From Kribbella sindirgiensis (GTDB lineage Bacteria > Actinomycetota > Actinomycetes > Propionibacteriales > Kribbellaceae), in the NCBI RefSeq assembly GCF_004331435.1, contig NZ_SJKA01000004.1, forward strand, positions 248,001 through 312,000: 64,000 bases of DNA. Direction: 5' to 3'. Positions 1-7,508 of the stretch are shown here, one piece after another. The notes beneath the pieces are model-generated. The model made no database searches. It had not been told where the DNA came from and saw only the letters and a list, made by a program, of their open reading frames with translations. Position numbers and translations under genes: made by a program. Position 1 is the stretch's first letter. Every line of letters begins with the position of its first letter.

Positions 1-2372
1 GGATCCGGCAGGCGACCGATCAACTCGAGATACAGATCGCCGAACGCGGTATGGACGCGCAGAACAGCTCAGGGCTGATCTCGGTCATCGACAGCATCCA
101 GGCGGAACGGCGGCAGGCTACGACGATCATCCCGCTGGTCATGGTGCAGGTGGCCCTGTTCGGAGTGGTTGTACTGGCGCTGGCGCTGGCCACGGTGGTC
201 GACCAGCGCCGACCGGAACTGGCGGTCTCCCGACTGCGCGGGTCAGGCGCCGGTACGACGGGCCGGACGCTGGCCGTCGAGCTAGGTGTACCCGTGCTGC
301 TCGGTACCGTGGTCGGCGCGGTGGCCGGCTTCGCGATGCTCCTCACCGTACGAGTGGCCTGGCTGGGCGGAGGAGCGCCCCTGGAGATGCCGTGGACGGT
401 TCCGGCAGCGGTCGCTGTGGCGGCGCTGGCCGGGCTGACGGTCGTCGTGCTGTCGGTCCGCACCGTCGTCCGCCGGCCGATCTCCAGCCTGCTGCGGAGG
501 ATCCCGCTCCGCGGACGGCACCGCACGATCGGCCTGATCGATCTCACGGTCATCGTCGTCGCATCGGCCGGACTGGTGACAGGACTGACCAGTGGCGGCC
601 GCGGCCCGCTCCCCATCCTGACTCCCACCTTGCTCGCTCTGGCCGTGGGTCTCGCCTTCGCGCACCTGCTGTTGCCGGCCGCGGGACTGGTCAGCCGGCA
701 GGCGCTGCGCAGCGGGCGGCTCGGTCTCGCGCTCGGCGCTCTGCAGGTGGCGAGGCGGCCAGCCGTGACGCGGCTCGTGGCCGTCGTCGCCGTCGCGACC
801 GGCTTGGCGTCGTTCGCCGGTCAGGCGGCTTCGGTCGGCGATCGCAACCGGGACACCCGGGCCGGCTACGAAACCGGCGCCGAGGCGGTACTGGCGATCG
901 ACACCGCGAACCTCGGCGAGTTCACCGCGGCCGCCGACAAGGTCGACCCGGAGCGCCGGTGGCTGACCCCCGTCGTACTCACCAGTCCACCGTCCGCGGA
1001 GAGCCTGCGTGCCGTGCTGATCGAGCCGGACAGCTATCAGCGGATCGCCTTCCGCGGCGACCGGCTCACCGATGCCGACGGCTTCAGCAAGCTCCGGGCG
1101 CCCACGGATCCGAAACCGATCGAGCTGACCGGTCAGCGGATGACGGTGACCGCGGACGTCAGCGGCGTCTCGCCGTACGAGCCGCCGACCGATGACGGCG
1201 TGATTCCTGCGCCCGAGGAGCCGGCCAAGTCGGTGGTCCTGCAGGCGACGGTGGTCAACCAGCAAAGCGGCGGGCGGTATCTCGTGCGTTTCCCGCCGAT
1301 ACCGCTGGGTCGCGGCGGTCCGGTCACGCTGAGCACGGTGATCGGCTGCGAGCCGTCCTGCCTGCTGCTCCGGCTCGGGGTGTCCCGCGAAGTCGGGGAT
1401 GTCGCAGGCGTCAGGGGGCAGGTCGCGATCAGCCGGCTGACGACCGACACCCAGCAGATCCCGCTGGGCAAGGCAGAGAACTGGAAGAGCGGCCAGCAGA
1501 TCGAAGCCGATCAGGGTGGCATCACGGCAACGGACGGGCCGAACGGGTTGACGCTCGACGTCACGAGCCTCGGCGGCGAACTGAACCTCCAGCATGCCGC
1601 CGCCCCCACGCCGGTGCCGGCGCTGGTCAGCCCGGACGCCGTCGGCGATTCTCTGACGGTGCCGGGTTTCGACGGGATCGCGATCCCGATCGCGAAGCTG
1701 GGCAATCCGCGGATCCCGGTGCCGCGCCACACCGACCTGGTCGCCGTGCTCGATCTGGAGACCGCCCGCCGGTTCGGTGGCGGCGTGGACCGCGCTTCGA
1801 CCGAGTTCGAGCTCTGGCTGAACGCCGACGGGCTGGCGAACGTCGGCAAGGTCATGGACGGCCTCAAAGCGGCCGGAGTCACGCCCACGCTCGTCGATCA
1901 ACGGTCGGACCGCATCGCCGGGTACGGGCGTTCCGCCAGCGCCCTCGCGCTGCAGCTCACCCCGATCGTCGGATTCGCCAGCTGGGCGCTCGCAGTCGTC
2001 GTACTGCTGCTGATGGGCGTCAGCTCCTGGCGCTCCCGGGCGCAGGACTACGCGAGCCTGCGCATCAACGGCGTACCGGCGGCCACGACCGGAGGGGCCG
2101 CGCGCTGGGAACAGACCGGACCGGTCGTGCTGGCAGCGCTGCTCGGGTCGGCCTGTGGGGTCATCGGCGCCCACATCGCGCTGCCGATGTTCCCGCTGTT
2201 CGCGGAGACCACCGAACCGTCGCCGATACCGCTCGACCTGGCGATCAACTGGCCCGTGGCGCTGATCCTCTGGCTGGGCGGCACCGTCGTACTGACTGCC
2301 ACGACGCTGGTCCTGGGCACGACCGTGAACAGGCGCGCGGGCTACGGCCGGATCCGGGAGGAGCTGTCATGA
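1..2372 (+). CDS. FtsX-like ABC transporter permease, 5' end outside window
   Basis: The reading frame is already open at base 3, with no stop before the first internal ATG at 51, so the gene starts upstream of the window. The visible 789 residues have the layout of a long FtsX/MacB-type permease: a hydrophobic helix followed by the permease-type sequence RRPELAVSRLRGSG, a further block of membrane helices, a large extracytoplasmic region (roughly residues 280-630), and three C-terminal helices. SWRSRAQDYASLRINGV after the first of these C-terminal helices repeats the same motif, giving two FtsX domains. The stop overlaps the ATP-binding gene by four bases (ATGA), so the two probably form one exporter. 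The substrate is unknown; lipids, lipoproteins or peptides are usual for the family. Confidence 0.85.
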   Translation, partial: IRQATDQLEIQIAERGMDAQNSSGLISVIDSIQAERRQATTIIPLVMVQVALFGVVVLALALATVVDQRRPELAVSRLRGSGAGTTGRTLAVELGVPVLLGTVVGAVAGFAMLLTVRVAWLGGGAPLEMPWTVPAAVAVAALAGLTVVVLSVRTVVRRPISSLLRRIPLRGRHRTIGLIDLTVIVVASAGLVTGLTSGGRGPLPILTPTLLALAVGLAFAHLLLPAAGLVSRQALRSGRLGLALGALQVARRPAVTRLVAVVAVATGLASFAGQAASVGDRNRDTRAGYETGAEAVLAIDTANLGEFTAAADKVDPERRWLTPVVLTSPPSAESLRAVLIEPDSYQRIAFRGDRLTDADGFSKLRAPTDPKPIELTGQRMTVTADVSGVSPYEPPTDDGVIPAPEEPAKSVVLQATVVNQQSGGRYLVRFPPIPLGRGGPVTLSTVIGCEPSCLLLRLGVSREVGDVAGVRGQVAISRLTTDTQQIPLGKAENWKSGQQIEADQGGITATDGPNGLTLDVTSLGGELNLQHAAAPTPVPALVSPDAVGDSLTVPGFDGIAIPIAKLGNPRIPVPRHTDLVAVLDLETARRFGGGVDRASTEFELWLNADGLANVGKVMDGLKAAGVTPTLVDQRSDRIAGYGRSASALALQLTPIVGFASWALAVVVLLLMGVSSWRSRAQDYASLRINGVPAATTGGAARWEQTGPVVLAALLGSACGVIGAHIALPMFPLFAETTEPSPIPLDLAINWPVALILWLGGTVVLTATTLVLGTTVNRRAGYGRIREELS

Positions 2373-3208
2373 GCGGACTGGCGATCAGCACCAGCGGCCT
2401 GGTGCACATCTACCGCAGCCAAGGCCATGACGTCGCTGCCTTGTCGGGGATCGGGATCGCTGTGCGGCCCGGCGAGATCGTCGGTCTGCTCGGCCCGTCC
2501 GGCGCCGGCAAGTCCACACTGCTGCAGCTCTGCGGCGGTCTGCTGACGCCGAGCGCCGGGCGTCTGCAGATCGGCGAACACACCCTGACCACGATGACCG
2601 AGCCCGAGCTGGACCGGATGCGCGCCAGCGACGTCGGCATCGTGTTGCAGGGCGCCGGGCGCAACCTCGTCCCATACCTGTCGCCGGTGAACAACGTCAA
2701 GTACGCACAGCGCGCCGCGGCCGGCGATCGGTCGTTGCCGGCACCGGAGGAGGTACTCGACCTCGTCGGCCTGACCGACCACGCCCACGCTCGGCTGCAG
2801 TCGCTGACACCCGGGCAGATCCAGCTCTGTGCGGTCGCCGTCGGGATCGCGACGTTCCCCGGTCTGCTGCTGGCCGACGAGCCCACGAGTCAACTGGACC
2901 ACGCGGCCCGGGACGAGGTGCTCGCCGCGATCTCGACCATCAACGCGAGCACCGGTATGACGGTCCTGCTGGTGACACACGACCCCGAAGTCGCCGCCCT
3001 GCTCCCCCGCACTGTCACCATCCGCGACGGACGGATCGCCTCCGAGGGCCGCAGCGGCGAGGAGTTCGCAGTCGTCGCCACCGACGGCTCCCTGCCGCTA
3101 CCACCGCACGTCGCCGAACTCCTGGCACCAGGAACCCTGCTCCGGGTCACGACCACCGAGGACGGCGACGTACGGCTACGTCCTGTACAGCAAGAAGATC
3201 AGGCGTGA
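2369..3208 (+). CDS. ABC transporter ATP-binding protein partnering the FtsX permease
   Basis: This 279-residue ATPase energises the preceding permease, with which it overlaps by four bases. Walker A is GPSGAGKST at residues 42-50, Walker B is LLLADEP followed by the D-loop SQLD, and the switch histidine is in LLVTHD. The signature motif is unusual: LTPGQIQL replaces the usual LSGGQQQR, so the first Gly of the GGQ turn is Pro and the conserved Arg is Leu. It otherwise resembles LolD/MacB-type ATPases. The gene runs directly into the convergent ThuA gene with no spacer: the two stop codons abut at 3208/3209. Confidence 0.88.
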   Translation: MSGLAISTSGLVHIYRSQGHDVAALSGIGIAVRPGEIVGLLGPSGAGKSTLLQLCGGLLTPSAGRLQIGEHTLTTMTEPELDRMRASDVGIVLQGAGRNLVPYLSPVNNVKYAQRAAAGDRSLPAPEEVLDLVGLTDHAHARLQSLTPGQIQLCAVAVGIATFPGLLLADEPTSQLDHAARDEVLAAISTINASTGMTVLLVTHDPEVAALLPRTVTIRDGRIASEGRSGEEFAVVATDGSLPLPPHVAELLAPGTLLRVTTTEDGDVRLRPVQQEDQA

Positions 3209-3952
3209 TCAGGCCTTCTCGAACCAGCCCGGGTCCTTGCGGTGGTGGACGGTCGGCAGCTGGCGCGGGCTGGTCGGGGCGGCCCACTTGGCGGCGTTGG
3301 CGATGATCTGCTGGACCTCGGGCTGGTGGTACGTCGGGTACTCCTGGTCGCCGGGGCGGAAGTAGAAGACCCGGCCCTGGCCGCGGCGGTAGCAGCAGCC
3401 CGAGCGGAACACCTCGCCGCCGGAGAACGAGCTGACGAACACCAGCTCGTCCGGCTGCGGGATGTCGAACAGTTCGCCGTACATCTCCTCGCGCTCGATC
3501 ACCAGCGGGTGCGGGACGCCCTGCGCGATCGGGTGCCCGGCGGCGACCGTCCAGATCAGCTCGCGGTCGTTCTCGGCGCGCCAGTCGAGCGAGCAGGTGG
3601 TGCCCATCAGCTTGATGAAGATCTTGCTGAAGTGCGCCGAGTGCAGCGCGATCAGGCCCATGCCGGACAGCACGTGCTGCTGCACCCGGTCGACGATCGC
3701 GTCGTCGACGTCACCGTGCGCGGCGTGCCCCCACCAGGTGAGTACGTCGGTGTCGGCGAGCACTTCCTCGGTCAGACCGTGCTCGTCCTGCTGCAGCCAC
3801 GCCGTACGGACGACCACTTCCTGACCGAGCTTGTCCCGCAGCGCCGCCGCGATCGTCTCGTGCATGGTGTCCGGGTAGACCTTGCGGACGGTCTCGTCGC
3901 GGCCCTCGTGGACGTTCTCGCCCCACACCGTCACGCGAATGGGTTCAGTCAT
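3209..3952 (-). CDS. ThuA-domain protein (trehalose-utilisation family)
   Basis: A 247-residue cytosolic protein of the ThuA family, which has a class-I glutamine-amidotransferase-like fold and is linked to disaccharide catabolism. Family features visible include the N-terminal VTVWGENVHE, DVLTWWGHAAHG, the LIALHSAHFSK segment and the C-terminal GRVFYFRPGDQEYPTYH. The ATG at 3952 is chosen because the family starts at this point; a longer frame extends upstream but is Arg/Pro-rich and overlaps the next gene. It overlaps the end of the upstream oxidoreductase gene by eight bases, so both are probably one transcript for sugar or sugar-derivative breakdown. Confidence 0.88.
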   Translation of the reverse strand: MTEPIRVTVWGENVHEGRDETVRKVYPDTMHETIAAALRDKLGQEVVVRTAWLQQDEHGLTEEVLADTDVLTWWGHAAHGDVDDAIVDRVQQHVLSGMGLIALHSAHFSKIFIKLMGTTCSLDWRAENDRELIWTVAAGHPIAQGVPHPLVIEREEMYGELFDIPQPDELVFVSSFSGGEVFRSGCCYRRGQGRVFYFRPGDQEYPTYHQPEVQQIIANAAKWAAPTSPRQLPTVHHRKDPGWFEKA

Positions 3953-5021
3953 GGAGCACAACCTCTCGTCCCGCCTTCGCCGAGGCGTAGCAGGCGTCGA
4001 TGATCTCGGTCCGCAGCAGCGCCTCGGACCCGTTCTGGCCTTCCCATTCACCGCTCTTGACGATCCGGACGAACTCCGCGACCACCGCGCGGTGGCCGAG
4101 CCCGGCGCCGGTCGCCGGCTTCACCTCGGCCGGTACGCCGCCGACGTCGGTGAAGATCCGCAGCGTGTCCTCGTTGGTGTAGTTCTGCACCTCGATCTTG
4201 GCGCCGCCGTCGGTCCCGAACAGCTCGATCCCGAAGTTGTCGCCCGGCGCCCGGTACGTCGCCCAGCTGGTCTCCAGCTGCAGCGCGCCGCCACCCTGCA
4301 ACCGCAGGTACGCCGTGGCCAGGTCCTCCACCTCGAACGCCGATCCGAGCGTGTTCGCGTTCGGGTCCCGGCTGCCCTTGCCGCGCGGGCCGAGCTCGGC
4401 GAACGTGCTCGCCGACACCGTGCTCACCTGCGGCTCACCCATCAGGTGCAGCGCCATGTCGAGGATGTGCACGCCGAGGTCGATCAGCGGCCCGCCGCCG
4501 GACAGCTCGCGGTTGGTGAACCAGCCGCCCATCCCGGGGATGCCGTTGCGGCGCATCCAGTGCGCCTTCGCGTAGTAGATCCGGCCGAGCTGGCCCTCGT
4601 CGATCTGGTGCTTGAGCGCCGCGACGTCACCGCGCTCGCGGTGGTTGAACACGACCTTCAGCACCCGGCCGGCCTGCTTGGAGGCCTCGACCATCGCGGT
4701 GCCCTCGGCCACGGTCCGGGCCAGCGGCTTCTCGGACAGCACGTGCAGGCCCTTCTGCAGGGCCGCCAGCGCGATCGGGGCGTGCAGCTGCGTCGGCGTA
4801 CCGATGCTGACCGCCTCCAGCCCCGGGGTCTCGAGCAGGTCCTCCCACCGCTCGTACAGATGCGGTACGCCGTGCTTCTCGCCCAGGCTGGTCAGGATGT
4901 CCTTCTCCAGACCGGCCAGGCCGATCACCTCGACGTCCGGCAGTTCGGAGAACGCCTCCAGCGCCGTCCGTCCGGCAAAGCCCAGTCCTACGACACCGAC
5001 CCGCAGTTTTTGATCGTTCAC
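3945..5021 (-). CDS. Gfo/Idh/MocA-family NAD(P)-dependent oxidoreductase
   Basis: A 358-residue dehydrogenase with an N-terminal Rossmann fold (VGVVGLGFAGRTA), the family signature SEKPLARTVAEG near residue 90-100, and a C-terminal alpha/beta domain that includes GGWFTNRELSGGGPLIDLGVH. Members oxidise or epimerise sugars and inositols; this substrate is not defined. The GTG at 5021 is preferred over an ATG 48 bases upstream because GAGAGGA lies eight bases before it and the Rossmann strand begins right after. It is followed by, and overlaps, the ThuA gene; Gfo/Idh plus ThuA pairs are common in sugar-catabolic operons. Confidence 0.9.
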   Translation of the reverse strand: MNDQKLRVGVVGLGFAGRTALEAFSELPDVEVIGLAGLEKDILTSLGEKHGVPHLYERWEDLLETPGLEAVSIGTPTQLHAPIALAALQKGLHVLSEKPLARTVAEGTAMVEASKQAGRVLKVVFNHRERGDVAALKHQIDEGQLGRIYYAKAHWMRRNGIPGMGGWFTNRELSGGGPLIDLGVHILDMALHLMGEPQVSTVSASTFAELGPRGKGSRDPNANTLGSAFEVEDLATAYLRLQGGGALQLETSWATYRAPGDNFGIELFGTDGGAKIEVQNYTNEDTLRIFTDVGGVPAEVKPATGAGLGHRAVVAEFVRIVKSGEWEGQNGSEALLRTEIIDACYASAKAGREVVLHD

Positions 5022-5157
5022 AGAGACGATCCTCTCCCGATGACAACGAAGGACACAACTGCTTCCCACACTACGGAACAGGTTTGAACACCCGTCAACC
5101 CGCTTGGTGTAACAGACAGGTCACGCGGCAGCGCAGGCCAGGGTGGGCCAGGGTGGA

Positions 5158-5604
5158 TCAGTCGTCGTCGGTGTCGAAGTCCGGATCGATCTGCTCGGGA
5201 GACAGCGCGAGCACGTCGGCCAACTCCAGGACCAGCGCGGAGCGGACCAGCCAGGACAGGCCGGCGCCGGAGCGTTCGGCCCGGAGCTCGATCGGGCGCC
5301 GGAACACCACGATCCGGTACGGCTCGTGCGACGTACCGCCGCTGGCGTGGGTGAGCGGGATCTCGGTGGCGTCCAGGTCCAGGTTCGGCACGTCCTCGAT
5401 GGCGAACTCGACCCGCGCGACCACCTGCGGCAGCCGCTTCTCCAGCCGGGTCACCTCGATCGCGACCACCTCGTCGAACTGCGCGGCGGCGGACCGCTGC
5501 AGCGGCAGACCACGCGGCGCGAACGTGCTCGGCCGGCTGATCGGGCCGAGCATGCCGCGCCCATGGCGGTCGATGTGCCTGCGATGACGGCGAGCCTCGG
5601 TCAC
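5158..5604 (-). CDS. Zincin-like metallopeptidase-family protein (PF06262-like) lacking HExxH
   Basis: A 148-residue protein starting with GTG. Its opening RRHRRHIDRHGRGMLGPI, the middle IVVFRRPIELRA and the end ELADVLALSPEQIDPDFD match the actinobacterial branch of the minimal zincin family found next to DUF3499 and whiB2. In catalytic relatives the C-terminal helix carries HExxH; here the equivalent helix reads LVRSALVLELADVLAL with no histidine, so peptidase activity is unlikely. It lies back to back with the DUF3499 gene across 31 bases. The family assignment rests on recognised sequence pattern and neighbourhood, not a search. Confidence 0.7.
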   Translation of the reverse strand: MTEARRHRRHIDRHGRGMLGPISRPSTFAPRGLPLQRSAAAQFDEVVAIEVTRLEKRLPQVVARVEFAIEDVPNLDLDATEIPLTHASGGTSHEPYRIVVFRRPIELRAERSGAGLSWLVRSALVLELADVLALSPEQIDPDFDTDDD

Positions 5605-5635
5605 GCGCTCAGCCTAGTGGGCGTAATGTCTGGTC

Positions 5636-6019
5636 GTGAGCATCGCCAGGATCTGTTCGCGCGCCGGATGTCAGAAGCCTGCCGTATCGACGCTCACCTA
5701 CGTGTACGCCGACTCGACCTGCGTCCTCGGTCCGCTCGCGACGTACGCCGAGCCGCACTGCTACGACCTGTGCGCCGACCACGCCGACCGCCTCACCGCT
5801 CCGAACGGCTGGGAGGTCATCCGGCTCGCTCCGGACCCCGCAGCTGCCGGCCCGTCGTCCGACGACCTGGAAGCTCTGGCGAACGCGGTCCGCGAGGCAG
5901 CACGTCCCCTGCCACGCCGCGAGCCCGGCACCGGTACGCCGGGCGCTCCGGTCGAGGTGGCCCGCCGCGGCCACCTGCGCATGCTGCAGGACCCGGGCGC
6001 CAACACCAACGAAGGCTAG
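5636..6019 (+). CDS. DUF3499-family protein with zinc-ribbon-like cysteines
   Basis: A 127-residue protein of unknown function, conserved in actinobacteria near whiB2. The first 60 residues hold paired cysteines (CSRAGC, and HCYDLCADH) that look like a small treble-clef or zinc-ribbon site. The C-terminal half is Pro/Ala/Arg-rich and probably disordered. The start is a GTG at 5636, directly before the conserved segment. It is convergent with the DUF5719 gene, whose stop lies eight bases away. Confidence 0.8.
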   Translation: MSIARICSRAGCQKPAVSTLTYVYADSTCVLGPLATYAEPHCYDLCADHADRLTAPNGWEVIRLAPDPAAAGPSSDDLEALANAVREAARPLPRREPGTGTPGAPVEVARRGHLRMLQDPGANTNEG

Positions 6020-6026
6020 GGCCTAG

Positions 6027-7508
6027 TTACCGCAGCGCAGCGCTGACGTCCGGCTGGGCGCCCAGCTGAGCGCGGAACACCAGCGACGTCGTCAACGGCC
6101 ACGCGGCCACCTGCGGTACGTCGTCATCGCCCGGCTTCGCCGCCGGCATCAGCGTGACGCCCGCGACCACCGTCCCGCGGGTCTGCTGAACCATCAGGTA
6201 CGTCGGCCGCGGCTGTGCCGGGAACGAGATCGGTGTCGTCGCGCCACCCACTATGTCCAGCGCCCGCGTGGTCAGCACCCGGTCGGCCGCGTCCCGCAGC
6301 TCGAACTTCACGCTGCCGGTCTTCCCCGGCGCGGTCACCTGCAGTACGGCCGGCTGCTTGTGCGCCGGAATGACCAGGTACGCCGGTCCGGTCAGCGCCT
6401 CCGCCGACCCGATCGACGAGAACTCGGTCCGGCTCGCGTCCGTGGACCGCACCGACGCGGTCACCGGCTGATCCGACGTCACGGTGATCGCGCTGGCGTC
6501 ACCGTGCAGCACCGAGTCGAGCATGAACGTCTTCACCGAGCCCGCTTCGATCTGAATGGTCTCCAGACCGGCCGGCTTGAACGGCCCGTTCGGCCCGTTC
6601 ACGGTCAGGCTCGCGGTCGCCTGCAGGTCGGTGGGGTTCGCGACCGACAGGATCCGCAGACCGGCGCCGGGAGCGACCGCGGGCACGAACACCTTGGTCG
6701 CGGGCGCCGCTGAGGTGTTCAGCCAGTCCACACCGGCGGGCTGACTGCCGTTCGACGCGTTGGACCGGACGGCGGCCGCTACCCGACCACCTGTCGATTC
6801 CACGTGCAGGGCGAGGTCGCGGAGGTTCGGAGCGACCTGCTTCAGGAACAGCTCGAAGGTGCCGAGTGCCGGGACCACGATGCCCCGTGCCGCGGGCAGG
6901 TCCTGCGCACCGTTCCGCGCGTACACACTGACGTTCACTTCCGCGTTGATGCTGTCCAGGTTGGTCAGCACCAGCACGTCACGCCGTTCGCTCGCACCGG
7001 ACGCTCCGACGAACCAGAAGTCCGACCCGGGCACCTGGCACGGCACGCTGGCCATCCCGCGGTTCACGCCGTCCTGCGCGGTCGTCGTACTCGTGCCGAC
7101 CGTCCCCGCGGCCAGCGGTCCGGTGCCCTTGATGGACAACGGCTCCGGCTTGACCACTACCGCACTCGAGCCGATCGTTCCGCGCTTCAGCAGCGACCCG
7201 ACCGGGTCCGACGTGGTCGGCAGCGGAGCGATCGTCAACGGGTCAGCGGTCCCCGGCGCCGTCGGCGTACCTTCCGGCAGTGTCGGCGCCACACCGTTCA
7301 CCACGCTGGCCATCTTGCCGCCAGGAGACAGCACCGGGCAGGACAGCGCCGTACGGTTCACCACTGTGCGGGCAGGCTCGGTGACAGCGGCCTGCGCCTG
7401 GGTGTCGGCCTTCTCGGGCTTGATGACCAGACCGATCCCGGCCAGTGCGGCCATGGCGACGACGACGGCTCCGATCCGGAGACGCGGGTCGGACAGCAAC
7501 CGGCTCAC
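6027..7508 (-). CDS. DUF5719-family envelope protein with N-terminal membrane anchor
   Basis: About 493 residues. A short basic start (VSRLLSDPRLR) precedes one hydrophobic helix (IGAVVVAMAALAGIGLVI), followed by a long extracytoplasmic part rich in beta-strand and Thr/Ala/Gly, which fits DUF5719. The GTG at 7508 overlaps the stop of the upstream glycosyltransferase (GTGA), so the two are translationally coupled. The frame remains open far upstream, but that part is antisense-like Arg/Gly-rich sequence inside the glycosyltransferase gene. Coupling suggests that the two proteins act together at the cell envelope; the biochemical role is unknown. Confidence 0.82.
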   Translation of the reverse strand: MSRLLSDPRLRIGAVVVAMAALAGIGLVIKPEKADTQAQAAVTEPARTVVNRTALSCPVLSPGGKMASVVNGVAPTLPEGTPTAPGTADPLTIAPLPTTSDPVGSLLKRGTIGSSAVVVKPEPLSIKGTGPLAAGTVGTSTTTAQDGVNRGMASVPCQVPGSDFWFVGASGASERRDVLVLTNLDSINAEVNVSVYARNGAQDLPAARGIVVPALGTFELFLKQVAPNLRDLALHVESTGGRVAAAVRSNASNGSQPAGVDWLNTSAAPATKVFVPAVAPGAGLRILSVANPTDLQATASLTVNGPNGPFKPAGLETIQIEAGSVKTFMLDSVLHGDASAITVTSDQPVTASVRSTDASRTEFSSIGSAEALTGPAYLVIPAHKQPAVLQVTAPGKTGSVKFELRDAADRVLTTRALDIVGGATTPISFPAQPRPTYLMVQQTRGTVVAGVTLMPAAKPGDDDVPQVAAWPLTTSLVFRAQLGAQPDVSAALR

